NCBI RefSeq assembly: GCF_041434935.1
Contig: NZ_CP107964.1
Coordinates: forward strand, 2,294,001-2,358,000
DNA: 64,000 nucleotides
Source of the DNA: Kitasatospora sp. NBC_00374
Lineage (GTDB): Bacteria > Actinomycetota > Actinomycetes > Streptomycetales > Streptomycetaceae
Direction: 5' to 3'
Shown here piece after piece: positions 7,110 through 16,855 of the stretch. Within the stretch, counting starts at the first letter, position 1, and each line of letters begins with the position of its first letter. The notes under the pieces were generated by a model. The model saw nothing but the letters and a program-made list of their open reading frames with translations. It was not told the origin of the DNA and made no database searches. A program made the position numbers and the translations under genes.

Positions 7110-9539
7110 TCACGGCTTGACGCGGACCACCTGCGGGTCGTGGTCGCTGGCCTGCGAGGCGAACTCGCTGTTGATGTGCACCACGTCGTACTTGGCGTGG
7201 GTCAGACCGGGGCTGACCAGGATGTGGTCGAGCACCTGCGAGTTGCCCTGGTAGACGTAGGAGTAGCGCTGCTTCTCCGGAAGCTCGTCGACCAGGTCGC
7301 GCAGGACGCAGTCCTTGGTGAGCGCGGTCAGCGCCGGCGAGAACTGGTAGTCGTTGAAGTCGCCGAGCGAGACCACCTTGGCCTGCGGGTCGGCGGCCAG
7401 CAGCTTGGCGACGAAGGCCTGCTCGATGCCGGCCTGCTTGACCCGCTGCACCTCGGAGGAGCGGGTCGGAGCCTGGAAGCGGCTGTCGATGCCCTGGTCG
7501 CCGCCCTTGCTGTTGAAGTGGTTGGCGATGACGAAGACCTTCTTGCCCTTGAACGAGAACTGGCCGACCAGCGGCTTGCGGCTGGAGTTCCAGGCCTCGT
7601 TGCCGGGGTCGATCCGGCCCGGTGAGGCGGTCAGCGCGGTGGTCTTCCCCTGGCCCGCGACGTCGACGGCGGCGGTGGCCGAGCCGCCCGCGATGTCGGT
7701 GAAGGAGACCCGCTGCGGGTTGAACAGGAAGACCTGGCGGATGTTTCCGCCGGGCTCGCCGCCGTCCTTGTTGTTCTCGGGGTTGATGGAGCGCCAGTCG
7801 TAGGCCGGGCCGCCGGCCGCCTGGATCGCGGCGACGAACTTGGCCACGGTGGCGCTCGCGTCCACGGTGCCGTCGTTGGTGGCGCCGTTGTTGTCCTGGA
7901 TCTCCTCCAGGGTCACGATGTCGGGCGAGCGCAGGTTGGTCACCACGCCCTTGGCGAGCTCGCCGAACTTGGAGTCCGGGTCGCTCGGGTCGAGGTTCTC
8001 CACGTTGTAGGTGGCGATGGAGAGTTCACCGGCCGCCGCCGGCCTGGTGACCTCGCGCTCCAGGCCGTTGTCCTGCAGGGTACCCAGGGTGGCGGCCGCC
8101 AGGGTGTAGCCGCCGAACTGGTTGTAGTCCAGCGGGCCGGTGGTCAGGCCCTTGAGCTGGTCACCGACGTTGGCCAGCGGGAACGGCTTCTCGGCCTCCG
8201 GGGTGAGTGCCTGGACCATCAGACGACCGGAGTTGGGCTTGTCGTAGCCCAGGTAGACCGCGCCGCCGCGCTTGGACTTCTCGTCCTCCCGCCGGGCCTC
8301 GACCCACAGCTCGTGGTACTGGTCGGTGGCCTGCACCACGCGGACGTTCTTGACCTGGACGTTCATCCCCTCCAGGGACTCGAACAGGTCCAGCGCGTAG
8401 GTACCGGGCTTCAGCGGGAGGGCCTCGATCGAGCCGCCGGCGGCCTGCGCGCTGTACTCCGCGGGGATGGAGTCGTCGTTCAGCACGACCGGTGCGGGCA
8501 CCGGGTTGCCGGAGGACACCACGGTGACCAGCGGATTGGTCAGCTCGGTGACGGACTGGCTGCCGCCGGCCTGGTTCGGGTAGTACTCGGTCACCTTGGC
8601 GGTGACCAGCACCGAGTCGCCGACCTTGACGGTCGGGGCGGCGCTGCCGGTGTAGACGAACACGCCCTCGCTGGTGGCCGGGTCGGCGTCCGGGGCGGTG
8701 TCCTGGATCCAGAAGCCCTTGGAGCCGTAGGTGCGCACGCCGGTGACCACGCCGGGGATGCCGGGGACGGTCTGGCCGGCCTTCGGCGACAGCCGGGTGG
8801 TGCCCTGGATGTCGTGGATCCGGACGGTGCCGGGCTCGGTCGGGTTCGGCGGGGTGGTCGGGCCGCCGCCGGTGCTCTCGCCCTTGCTGTTGGTGGGCGT
8901 GGGGTCACCGGCCTTGAGGTCGGCCGCGTTGTCGTCGGTGTCGGCGAGGTTCGCGGCGCGGGCCACCGAGGCGGTGTTGCTCGCGCCGGCAGCGGGGCCG
9001 CTGCCCTCGCGGACCACCGCGGTGCCGAACCCGACCAGGTCGCGCACCCGCGGGTCGGCGGCGCAGTCGGCGGCGGTCTTGCAGGTGAGCGGGGCGGCGC
9101 CCTGGACCAGGGCGACGGTACCGGCGGTGCCGGACAGCGCGAGGGTGCCGGTGGCGTCGGCGGTCGGCAGGTCGACGGTGCCGCCGGCACCGGCCGCGCC
9201 GGCCACCAGGTAGCGGCCGCCGGGGGCTATCGAGCCGGTGAGCGGGGTGACGCTCCAGGCCGAGGTCGGGCCGGGGCTGGCCGAGATGTACTGCACACTG
9301 AAGTCGGCCAGACCGAACGCGGCACCGCCCTTGTTGGCGAGCTCGATGAAGTCGTTCTTCAGCGTGGCACCGGAGTTGCCGCCACCGCCGTAGACCTCGG
9401 CGATCACCGCGTCGGCGGACGGCGCGGCGGCGGCACCCGGCAGCGGGACGAGCACGAGCGAGGCCGCGACGCCGGCCGGGAGGATGGTGGCGCGCAGCAG
9501 CGCCCTGCGGGAGCGGGGGCGGGCGGTGGGCTTGGACAC
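7110..9539 (-). CDS. ExeM/NucH-family extracellular endonuclease
   Basis: An 809-residue secreted nuclease. Start GTG at 9539 with AGGAG ten bases upstream. The signal peptide has a basic n-region (RPRSRRALLRA) and ends near residue 38-40. A lamin-tail domain follows (about 42-175; AEVYGGGGNSG, DFIELAN), then an OB-fold-like region (about 235-400; IHDIQG, GFWIQDT), then an endonuclease/exonuclease/phosphatase domain (about 500-809). Visible EEP motifs include TYNVENL, TLEEIQD, NHFNSKGGD, GDFND, DHILVSP and a final SDHDP. These are the metal and phosphate-binding residues of the DNase I-like superfamily. It probably degrades extracellular DNA for nutrient recovery. A 470-base divergent region separates it from the alpha-galactosidase gene. 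Confidence 0.88.
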   Translation of the reverse strand: MSKPTARPRSRRALLRATILPAGVAASLVLVPLPGAAAAPSADAVIAEVYGGGGNSGATLKNDFIELANKGGAAFGLADFSVQYISASPGPTSAWSVTPLTGSIAPGGRYLVAGAAGAGGTVDLPTADATGTLALSGTAGTVALVQGAAPLTCKTAADCAADPRVRDLVGFGTAVVREGSGPAAGASNTASVARAANLADTDDNAADLKAGDPTPTNSKGESTGGGPTTPPNPTEPGTVRIHDIQGTTRLSPKAGQTVPGIPGVVTGVRTYGSKGFWIQDTAPDADPATSEGVFVYTGSAAPTVKVGDSVLVTAKVTEYYPNQAGGSQSVTELTNPLVTVVSSGNPVPAPVVLNDDSIPAEYSAQAAGGSIEALPLKPGTYALDLFESLEGMNVQVKNVRVVQATDQYHELWVEARREDEKSKRGGAVYLGYDKPNSGRLMVQALTPEAEKPFPLANVGDQLKGLTTGPLDYNQFGGYTLAAATLGTLQDNGLEREVTRPAAAGELSIATYNVENLDPSDPDSKFGELAKGVVTNLRSPDIVTLEEIQDNNGATNDGTVDASATVAKFVAAIQAAGGPAYDWRSINPENNKDGGEPGGNIRQVFLFNPQRVSFTDIAGGSATAAVDVAGQGKTTALTASPGRIDPGNEAWNSSRKPLVGQFSFKGKKVFVIANHFNSKGGDQGIDSRFQAPTRSSEVQRVKQAGIEQAFVAKLLAADPQAKVVSLGDFNDYQFSPALTALTKDCVLRDLVDELPEKQRYSYVYQGNSQVLDHILVSPGLTHAKYDVVHINSEFASQASDHDPQVVRVKP

Positions 9540-10010
9540 CGGTACAGGACTCCTTAATCTGCCCGAGCCGCCACGGCGGTCCGTTCCGGGCAGGGCGGCT
9601 GCCCGGTCGACGTGGGTCTCCGGGCGGTTGAGGGTATGTCAGAGCGCTTACTACTCGCGTAGATCCGAAGCCTCGCGGGCACTTCGACCTGCCAAAGATA
9701 CGCGCGTAGAAAATGGCGCGACAAGGGCTGACGCGTTAACTCTTGGCGCGGACACGGTCGCCCACCGGCACGGGAGCGTCCGATCCGTGGACAGATTCAG
9801 CGCATAGATCAACATTTACCAACAGTCGACCGAAAGGCTGTTGATTTGGGTCGACCTACCGCCAGTTCCGGCCAACCGCCTGATCTGAAGCTGTGTCAGC
9901 ACTCTTGACGGGCCCGGGAAACACCGCTGTCATGTGTGACATTCCGTTGGAACGCGTTGGCTTTGGTTGCCTTCCGATCCGACTCCCCCTCACCCTGCAG
10001 GAGCCCACCC
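9540..10010. other. Long divergent intergenic region
   Basis: This 471-base stretch lies between divergent nuclease and alpha-galactosidase genes and is AT-richer than the genes. It contains an inverted repeat CAACAG/CTGTTG (9820-9825 and 9838-9843) and the alpha-galactosidase promoter listed separately. I see no gene or RNA in it. Confidence 0.55.
9905..9941 (+). promoter_or_regulatory. Likely alpha-galactosidase promoter overlapped by a palindrome
   Basis: TTGACG at 9905-9910 is followed 17 bases later by TGTCAT (9928-9933), a plausible -35/-10 pair. The -10 box is embedded in a perfect 5-4-5 palindrome TGTCA-N4-TGACA (9928-9941), a good position for repressor control of the GH27 gene starting at 10011. 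Confidence 0.5.
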
Positions 10011-12137
10011 GTGCTGTCCCGCAGAACCTCCTGGCGCCGCCGAGCGCTCTCGACGCTCACCTCACTCGCGCTGCTGACCGGTGGCGCCGCTCTCACCGCG
10101 ACCGTCCAGCTGGCGAGCGCCCCTCCCGCACTGGCACTGGACAACGGCCTCGCCCTCACCCCGCAGATGGGTTTCAACAACTGGAACTCCACCTGGTGCG
10201 GTGCCGACTTCAACGAGGCGATGGTCAAGGGCATCGCCGACCTCTTCGTCAGCAAGGGCCTCAAGACGGCCGGCTACCAGTACGTCAACCTGGACGACTG
10301 CTGGGCACTGCCCGACCGCGACGCCTCCGGCAACCTGGTGCCCGACCCGGTGCGTTTCCCGAACGGCATCAAGGCCGTCGCCGACTACGTGCACGCCAAG
10401 GGCCTCAAGTTCGGCATCTACTCCAGCGCCGGAAGCAGGACCTGTGACGTCAAGGGCTTCCCCGGCGGACTGGGCCACGAACAGCAGGACGCCAACCTGT
10501 GGGCCTCCTGGGGTGTGGACTACCTCAAGTACGACAACTGCAACAACCAGGGCGTGGACGCCAAGCTCCGGTACACGACCATGCGGGACGCGCTCAAGGC
10601 CACCGGCCGACCGATCCTGCTGAGCATCTGCGAGTGGGGCGCCAACCAGCCGTGGAACTGGGCGCAGCCGGTCGGCAACTCCTGGCGCACCACCGGTGAC
10701 ATCAGCGACTCCTGGTCCAGCATGATCACCATCGCGCACCAGAACCAGCAGCTCGCCCCGTACGCCCGCCCGGGTGCCTGGAACGACCCGGACATGCTGG
10801 AGGTCGGCAACGGCGGGATGACCGGGACGGAGTACCGCACCCACTTCAGCCTCTGGGCCCAGATGGCCGCCCCGCTGCTGATCGGCACCGACCTGCGGAA
10901 GGCCGACGCGGCGACCTTCGACATCCTGACCAACAAGGACGTCATAGCCGTCGACCAGGACCCGCTCGGCCGCCAGGGCACCGTGGTGTCCTCCTCCGCC
11001 GGCAAGGTCGTGATGTCCAAGCCGCTGGCGGACGGCAGCCGTTCGGTGACCCTGACCAACGAGGGCACGTCCGCCGCCACCGTCTCCACCACCGTCCAGG
11101 CGGTCGGCATCGGCGGCGCCACCTCGTACGCCGTCAAGGACCTGTGGAGCAAGCAGAGCAGCAGCACCACCGGTGCGATCAGCGCCTCGGTGCCGGCGCA
11201 CGGCACGGTGATGCTCCGGGTCACCCCCGGCAGCCCGGTGCCGCCGCCGGCCGGGATGAACCGGCTCAGCGACCTGTCCTGGACCTCGGCGGTCAACGGC
11301 TGGGGCCCGGCCGAGCGGGACCGCAGCAACGGTGAGGCCGGCGCCGGCGACGGGCGCACCCTGGCCCTGCGCGGCGCCGCGTACAGCCGGGGCTTGGGCG
11401 TGCACGCCGGCAGCGACATCACCTACCACCTCGGCGGAACCTGCCGGAACCTCACCGTGGACGTGGGGGTGGACGACGAGGCGTACGGCAACGGTTCGGT
11501 GGTCTTCCAGATCTGGAAGGACGGCGCCAAGGCCGCCGACAGCGGGACGCTGACCGGTCGCGACGCGGTCAGGCGGCTCAGTGCGGACCTCACCGGCGCC
11601 GCCGACCTGCGCCTGGTGGTCACCGACGCCGGCGACGGGCTGCGGTACGACCACGCCGACTGGGCCGACCCCAAGCTGGCCTGCGGCGGCGGCCCGGCGG
11701 CCGGCACCCGTCCGCTGAGCGACCTGCCCTGGTCCGCCGCGGTCAACGGCTGGGGCCCGGTCGAGCGGGACCGCAGCAACAACGAGGCCCCGGCCGGCGA
11801 CGGCCACCCCCTGACCGTCCAGGGCGCGACCTACGCCAAGGGTCTGGGCACCCACGCCTACAGCGAGGTCACCTACTACCTGGGCGGCGACTGCACCTCG
11901 CTCAGCACCGACGTGGGCGTGGACGACGAGTCCGCCGTCAAGGGTTCGGTGGTCTTCCAGATCTGGAAGGACGCCACCTTGGCCGCCGACAGCGGTCTGC
12001 TCACCTACCAGGACGCGGCCAGGCACCTGACGGCCGATCTGACCGGTGCGCTGGAACTGCGCCTGGTGGTCACCGACGGCGGCGACGGGGCCTCCTCGGA
12101 CCACGCCGACTGGGCGGCGCCGCAGCTGACCTGCTGA
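10011..12137 (+). CDS. Secreted GH27 alpha-galactosidase with two NPCBM domains
   Basis: A 708-residue exoenzyme; GTG start at 10011 with GCAGGAG upstream and the signal peptide immediately following (a longer in-frame extension has neither). The GH27 barrel begins [10 protein letters not shown] and has the nucleophile motif KYDN (D175) and the acid/base motif GDISDSW (D233), the standard pair for GH27 retaining alpha-galactosidases. A beta-sandwich follows (to about 400), then two NPCBM domains (about 411-560 and 563-708), closely similar to each other with shared NGWGP, ERDRSN, GVDDE and VVFQIWKD motifs. It should release terminal alpha-galactose from galactomannan or raffinose-type sugars. 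It converges with the nickel carrier gene over a strong terminator. Confidence 0.92.
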   Translation: MLSRRTSWRRRALSTLTSLALLTGGAALTATVQLASAPPALALDNGLALTPQMGFNNWNSTWCGADFNEAMVKGIADLFVSKGLKTAGYQYVNLDDCWALPDRDASGNLVPDPVRFPNGIKAVADYVHAKGLKFGIYSSAGSRTCDVKGFPGGLGHEQQDANLWASWGVDYLKYDNCNNQGVDAKLRYTTMRDALKATGRPILLSICEWGANQPWNWAQPVGNSWRTTGDISDSWSSMITIAHQNQQLAPYARPGAWNDPDMLEVGNGGMTGTEYRTHFSLWAQMAAPLLIGTDLRKADAATFDILTNKDVIAVDQDPLGRQGTVVSSSAGKVVMSKPLADGSRSVTLTNEGTSAATVSTTVQAVGIGGATSYAVKDLWSKQSSSTTGAISASVPAHGTVMLRVTPGSPVPPPAGMNRLSDLSWTSAVNGWGPAERDRSNGEAGAGDGRTLALRGAAYSRGLGVHAGSDITYHLGGTCRNLTVDVGVDDEAYGNGSVVFQIWKDGAKAADSGTLTGRDAVRRLSADLTGAADLRLVVTDAGDGLRYDHADWADPKLACGGGPAAGTRPLSDLPWSAAVNGWGPVERDRSNNEAPAGDGHPLTVQGATYAKGLGTHAYSEVTYYLGGDCTSLSTDVGVDDESAVKGSVVFQIWKDATLAADSGLLTYQDAARHLTADLTGALELRLVVTDGGDGASSDHADWAAPQLTC

Positions 12138-12186
12138 GCCGCGGCCGGGTCAGGGCCGGTCCGCCGGTCCGTCCGGACAGCACGAA

Positions 12187-12222
12187 GCCCGCCGGCCCGG
12201 AGTCAGCTCCGGGCCGGCGGGC
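12187..12222. terminator. Bidirectional terminator hairpin
   Basis: A perfect 16-bp stem (12187-12202 with 12207-12222) with a four-base TCAG loop sits between the converging alpha-galactosidase and nickel-carrier genes. Confidence 0.85.
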
Positions 12223-12236
12223 CCTCGACGCGCGGG

Positions 12237-13340
12237 TCAGTCCTGGACGGGGGCGGGCTCGCGGACGGTCGCCGACCACTTCTGCTCGACCCGGCCGAAC
12301 TTCCAGTACGCGACCGCGCCGATCCAGGTCAGCACGAACAGGCCGACGATGACGTAGCCCACCATGTTGAGGTCGAGCCCGGCGATCCAGCCGACCGGGC
12401 CCGAGGTGATCTCCAGCTTCTCGCCGAGCAGCCCGACCAGCTCGATCACGCCGATCACCAGGGCCACCAGCACCGAGAGGCCGGTCACGGTGAGGTTGTA
12501 GTAGATCTTGCGGACCGGCTTGGAGAAGGCCCACTCGTAGGCGAAGTTCATGAACGAGCCGTCGATGGTGTCCAGCAGGCTCATGCCCGCCGCGAACAGC
12601 ACCGGCAGCACCAGCAGGGCGTACCAGGGCAGCGAGAAGGCCGCCGCGCCGCCCGCCAGTACCAGCAGCGAGACCTCGGTCGCGGTGTCGAAACCGAGTC
12701 CGAAGAGCAGGCCGACCGGGTACATGTGCCAGGGCTTGGTGACCGCCCGGGTGACCCGGCCGAGGATCCGGTTCATGAAGCCGCGCTTGTCCAGCTGCCG
12801 CTCCAACTCCGCCTCGTCGTACTCGCCCTCGCGCATCTTGCGGAACACCTTGAGGATGCCGTTGAAGGCGCCGAGGTTGATCAGGCCGATCAGCACCAGG
12901 AAGGTGCCGGAGACCGAGACGCCGATCAGGCCGGTGGCGTCGTGCAGCGAGGAGTCGTCCGACTCGACCTGGCCGGCCAGTGACTGGATGCCGAAGGCGA
13001 GCAGCGCGCACAGGCCGAAGACGATGGACGAGTGGCCCAGCGAGAACCAGAAGCCCACCGAGAGCGGCCGCTTGCCCTGCCCCATCAGCTTGCGGGTGGT
13101 GTTGTCGATGGCCGCGATGTGGTCGGCGTCGAAGGCGTGTCTCATCCCCAGCGTGTAGGCCGTCAGGCCCATGCCGGCGCCGAAGACCTGGCCGCCGACG
13201 TCGTAGTGCTGGGGGGCGATGACCGCCAGCAGGGTGAACCATCCGATGACGTGCAGGGCGAGGATGAAACCGCCCATCCCCGCGAGACGGATCCACTCGT
13301 CCCGGGTGAGCCGGTCGCGCAGTCGGCCAGTCGCTGACAT
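12237..13340 (-). CDS. NiCoT-family nickel/cobalt permease (HoxN/NixA type)
   Basis: A 367-residue integral membrane protein. ATG at 13340 is preceded by GAGAGG; an in-frame upstream extension lacks support. It has about eight hydrophobic segments and the family signature in the second helix, H-A-F-D-A-D-H-I-A-A-I-D-N (the HX4DH motif that binds Ni2+/Co2+), plus GLGFDTATE in a later loop. NiCoT carriers import Ni2+ or Co2+ with high affinity using the membrane potential. The urease-like genes at 55.6-58.1 kb need nickel, so a supply role is plausible. A Nur-box-like site lies about 60-75 bases upstream. Terminates towards the alpha-galactosidase gene. Confidence 0.9.
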   Translation of the reverse strand: MSATGRLRDRLTRDEWIRLAGMGGFILALHVIGWFTLLAVIAPQHYDVGGQVFGAGMGLTAYTLGMRHAFDADHIAAIDNTTRKLMGQGKRPLSVGFWFSLGHSSIVFGLCALLAFGIQSLAGQVESDDSSLHDATGLIGVSVSGTFLVLIGLINLGAFNGILKVFRKMREGEYDEAELERQLDKRGFMNRILGRVTRAVTKPWHMYPVGLLFGLGFDTATEVSLLVLAGGAAAFSLPWYALLVLPVLFAAGMSLLDTIDGSFMNFAYEWAFSKPVRKIYYNLTVTGLSVLVALVIGVIELVGLLGEKLEITSGPVGWIAGLDLNMVGYVIVGLFVLTWIGAVAYWKFGRVEQKWSATVREPAPVQD

Positions 13341-13398
13341 GGAGGTCCTCTCGGGGCAGGGGTCGAGCCGGGCCAGTTTTCCTCCCTGTTGTACCCAT

Positions 13399-13415
13399 GT
13401 GCAAATCATGCGCAA
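13399..13415. promoter_or_regulatory. Nur-box-like site upstream of the nickel carrier
   Basis: GTGCAA-ATCAT-GCGCAA matches the Streptomyces Nur box (tTGCaa-N5-ttGCAA, established for the nickel-sensing Fur homologue) at 9 of 12 positions, with both TGC/GCA cores and the 5-base spacer intact. It lies 59-75 bases before the carrier's start codon, a normal distance for promoter control. Nickel-dependent repression is inferred. Confidence 0.5.
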
Positions 13416-13605
13416 CAGCGACTTCGAATCGTCTGCCTCCGTCTCGCATACCGGAGCGGCGAATCCCGGGGAGATGTCACACCCCGTACACGATTCGGTA
13501 ACTCACCGATACTTACGCCCGCCCCGTCTACGCGCGGATACTCGGTGCCGTCCACGCGGCCGACCCGGCCCGGACAACCCCCACATCCCCACGGAGGAAC
13601 GGCAG

Positions 13606-14562
13606 ATGACCACCTTCCGGCACACCCGCGGCAAGGCCGCCGCGACCACCCTGGCCGTCCTGGCGGCCGCCCTCACCGGCCTCGCCGCCCCGGCCGCCCC
13701 CGCGCACGCCGCCGCCACCGCCACCGCCACCGCCGTCCCGCACCGGGTGCTGTTCGACAACACCAAGGCCGAGACGGCCGGCAACGCCGACTGGATCATC
13801 AGCACCGCCCAGCCCGACCCGCTGGCCCAGAACGCCAGCCCCAGCACCGAGAAGAGCTGGACCGGCGCCCTCTCCGCCTGGGGCGTCGCCCTGCAGAAGA
13901 CCGGCCAGTACAGCCTGAAGACGCTGCCCGCCGGCAACACCATCAGCTACGGCGGCGGCGGTGCGCTGGACCTCGCCAACTTCGACACCTTCGTGGTCGC
14001 CGAGCCGAACACCAGATTCAGCACGGCCGAGAAGACCGCCGTCATGCGGTTCGTGCAGAACGGCGGCGGCCTGTTCCTGATCTCCGACCACCTCAACAGC
14101 GACCGCAACAACGACGGCTGGGACTCCCCGAAGATCATCAACGATCTGTTCACCAGCAACGGCGTCGACAACACCGACCCCTTCGGCTTCTCGGTCGACC
14201 TCGCGAACATCTCCACCGACAACCCGCGCGCCACCGCCCTCCCGAGCGACCCGGTGCTGCACGGCCCGTTCGGCACCGTCACCGGCTCCATCCTGCGCAG
14301 CGGCACCACCTTCACCCTCAAGCCCGCGGACAACGCCGCCGTCAAGGGCCTGGTCTACCGCACCGGGTACAGCGGCAACACCGGCGCGTTCTTCGTCACC
14401 AGCACCTTCGGCAACGGCCGGGTCGCCGCCTGGGGCGACAGCTCCCCCGCCGACGACGGCACCGGCCAGTCCGGCAACACCCTCTACAACGGCTGGGACG
14501 ACCCGGCGGGCACCAACGCGGCACTCGCCCTGAACGCCACCGCCTGGCTCAGCAAGGCCTGA
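13606..14562 (+). CDS. Secreted protein with a GATase1/DUF4350-like fold
   Basis: A 318-residue exported protein. The ATG at 13606 has GGAGG eight bases upstream and opens a clear signal peptide (AALTGLAAPAAPAHAAA). The mature part contains VLFDN, a stretch FDTFVVAEPN, and VMRFVQNGGGLFLISDH, which resemble the GGG-containing core of glutamine-amidotransferase-like/DUF4350 domains used for binding in surface hydrolases. It ends with a segment reporting GRVAAWGDSSP, also typical of that group. No Cys nucleophile is evident, so enzymatic activity is uncertain. It has its own short upstream region and is followed by a CocE-like gene after about 200 bases. Confidence 0.6.
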   Translation: MTTFRHTRGKAAATTLAVLAAALTGLAAPAAPAHAAATATATAVPHRVLFDNTKAETAGNADWIISTAQPDPLAQNASPSTEKSWTGALSAWGVALQKTGQYSLKTLPAGNTISYGGGGALDLANFDTFVVAEPNTRFSTAEKTAVMRFVQNGGGLFLISDHLNSDRNNDGWDSPKIINDLFTSNGVDNTDPFGFSVDLANISTDNPRATALPSDPVLHGPFGTVTGSILRSGTTFTLKPADNAAVKGLVYRTGYSGNTGAFFVTSTFGNGRVAAWGDSSPADDGTGQSGNTLYNGWDDPAGTNAALALNATAWLSKA

Positions 14563-14768
14563 GTCCCGCACTCCCCTCCTGGTCGGCAGCCCCTCGCGCA
14601 CCGGCGACTCGCAGCGGCAGCCGACCAGGAGGCCGGGCACAATGTCCACTATTGTCTGATTCGGCGACCGTCCGGCCGGGCCGCGCCGGGACATCCCACT
14701 GCTCCCCGCGCGCCCGGCCCCGGCGGCCACCGGCCCGCAGGACCGCCCACGCGCAGGGAGCAGCCACC

Positions 14769-16796
14769 ATGCGGCACCCCACCTCGTACCCCTACCCGAT
14801 CACCCGCGAGGACGTCCGCATCCCGCTGCCCGACGGCGACCAGCTGTACGCCCGGATCTGGCGGCCCGTCACCCCCGAGCCCGTACCGGTCCTGCTGGAG
14901 TACCTGGCCTCCCGGCTCACCGACCGGACGGCACGGCGCGACGCCGAACGGCACCCCTGGTACGCCGGCCACGGCTACGCCTCCGTCCGGGTCGACGCCC
15001 GAGGACACGGGAACTCCGAGGGCCTGCCCGCCGACGAGGACACCGGACAGCAGGAGGCCGACGGCGCCGCGGTGGTCGAATGGCTCGCCGGCCGGCCCTG
15101 GTCCAGCGGTACGGTCGGCCTGTTCGGCCTCGCCGCCGGCGGCACCCTCGGCCTGCGGATCGCCGCGCTCGCCCCCGAACCGCTCCGGGCCGTCGTCGCC
15201 GTCTGCGCCGCCGACGACCGGTACGACGACGCGCACTACCTGGGCGGCTCGCTGCTGGCCAGCGGCATGCACACCCACTCCGCCACCGCCCTGGCCCTCG
15301 CCGCCCTCCCGCCGGACCCGCGCTACGTCGGCGACGGCTGGCGCCGGGTGTGGACCGAACGGCTGGACGCCCTGACCCCCGCCATCCACCCCTGGCTCAC
15401 CCACCAGCACCGCGACGACTACTGGCGGCGCGGCAGCCTCCGCGAGGACTACGGCACGATCACCGCCGCCGTCCTCGCCGTCGGCGGCTGGGCCGATCCG
15501 CACGCGGACACCGTGCTGCGCCTGGTCGAGCACCTGGACGCGCCGGTGCGCGGCATCATCGGCCCCTGGCCGCACCAGTACCCCGACCAGGGGCTTCCCC
15601 CCGGCCCGGCGATCGGCTTCCTGCAGGAGACCCTGCGCTGGTGGGACCACTGGCTCAAGGACCGGGACACCGGGGTGATGGCCGAGCCCGTCCTGCGCAG
15701 CTGGATGAACGAATCGGTACCGCCGGCCACCGCCTACGCCAACCGGCCCGGCCGCTGGGTCGGCGACGAGTCCTGGCCCTCCCCCGACGTCCGGGAGATC
15801 CACTACGGCCTGGACACCGCGCTGCGCACCGCCGGCACCGCCTCCGAGGACCGCTTCGTCCGGGTCCGCTCCCCCCAGCACACCGGTATCGACGCCGGAC
15901 GCCCGCGCCCGGTCGGCGGCCCCGCCGACCTCCCGCCCGACCAACGCGAGGAGGACGGCCGCTCGATCTGCTTCGACTCCACCCCGATGCCCGAGCCGGT
16001 CGAGATCCTCGGCCGCCCCGGGGTACGGCTGCGGGTGCGCTGCGACGCCCGGCGCGGCCAGGTGGCCGCCCGGCTGTGCGACGTCGCGCCGGACGGCGCC
16101 TCCACCCTGGTCACCCGGGGCGTGCTCAACCTGACCGCCCGGCAGGGCACGGTCCGCACGGTCGACTGGGAGCCGGGCGCCGTCGAGGAGGTCGACCTCG
16201 ACCTGACGGCCGTCGCCCACTCCTTCCCGGCCGGCCACCGGCTGCGGCTCGCGCTGTCCTGCGCGTACTGGCCCTGGGTGTGGCCGCAGCCCGAGGCCGC
16301 CGGCTTCGAGATCGACCCCGGCCACAGCACCCTCACCCTGCCGGTACGCCATCTGGCCGCGGACGTCGGCGGCCCGCCGATCACCTTCGAGGCGCCCGAG
16401 CAGGCCGCCCCGCTCGACGTCGCCACCGCCGAGCCGCTCACCGCCCGCCCCGACCGGCTGGCCGTCCACGACATCGCCGCCGGCGAGTGGCGACTGGAGG
16501 TCTCCCCCGGCGCCGGCGCCTCCCATATCCACCCGGACGGCCTCGTCCACCAGGAGCACGCCGTGGAGGCGTACCGGATCCACTCCGACGACCCGCTCGG
16601 CGCACAGACCCGGTCCGACTGGACGATCCGGCTGGAGCGCCCCGACATCGGATGGGACGCCACCGTCCAGAGCCGCTCCGAGATCAGCTGCGACGCCACG
16701 CACTTCATCACCCGCGACCACCTGCGGGCGCTGGAGGGCGGCGGCGTGCTGTTCGACCGGCACTGGGAGCGGCGGATCCCGCGCACGGCGTCCTGA
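14769..16796 (+). CDS. CocE/NonD-family alpha/beta hydrolase-like protein lacking the nucleophile Ser
   Basis: A 675-residue cytoplasmic protein; ATG at 14769 with AGGGAG upstream. The N-terminal alpha/beta hydrolase domain has VDARGHGNSEG, a helical cap, AVGGWADPHAD and GPWPHQYP, the Asp and His regions of the CocE/X-Pro dipeptidyl-peptidase family. The C-terminal jelly-roll domain (about 390-600) follows family pattern. The expected nucleophile elbow G-x-S-x-G reads G-L-A-A-G, with Ala122 at the Ser position (codon GCC at 15132), so classic Ser hydrolysis should be impossible unless another residue substitutes. It could be a pseudo-enzyme with a binding role. The substrate of relatives is usually an ester or amide; here it is unknown. 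Confidence 0.75.
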   Translation: MRHPTSYPYPITREDVRIPLPDGDQLYARIWRPVTPEPVPVLLEYLASRLTDRTARRDAERHPWYAGHGYASVRVDARGHGNSEGLPADEDTGQQEADGAAVVEWLAGRPWSSGTVGLFGLAAGGTLGLRIAALAPEPLRAVVAVCAADDRYDDAHYLGGSLLASGMHTHSATALALAALPPDPRYVGDGWRRVWTERLDALTPAIHPWLTHQHRDDYWRRGSLREDYGTITAAVLAVGGWADPHADTVLRLVEHLDAPVRGIIGPWPHQYPDQGLPPGPAIGFLQETLRWWDHWLKDRDTGVMAEPVLRSWMNESVPPATAYANRPGRWVGDESWPSPDVREIHYGLDTALRTAGTASEDRFVRVRSPQHTGIDAGRPRPVGGPADLPPDQREEDGRSICFDSTPMPEPVEILGRPGVRLRVRCDARRGQVAARLCDVAPDGASTLVTRGVLNLTARQGTVRTVDWEPGAVEEVDLDLTAVAHSFPAGHRLRLALSCAYWPWVWPQPEAAGFEIDPGHSTLTLPVRHLAADVGGPPITFEAPEQAAPLDVATAEPLTARPDRLAVHDIAAGEWRLEVSPGAGASHIHPDGLVHQEHAVEAYRIHSDDPLGAQTRSDWTIRLERPDIGWDATVQSRSEISCDATHFITRDHLRALEGGGVLFDRHWERRIPRTAS

Positions 16797-16855
16797 GCCT
16801 GCCGGTGCCGCACCGGTCGACGTCGCCGGGCGGTGCCCCGTCGACCCGGCGCCGC

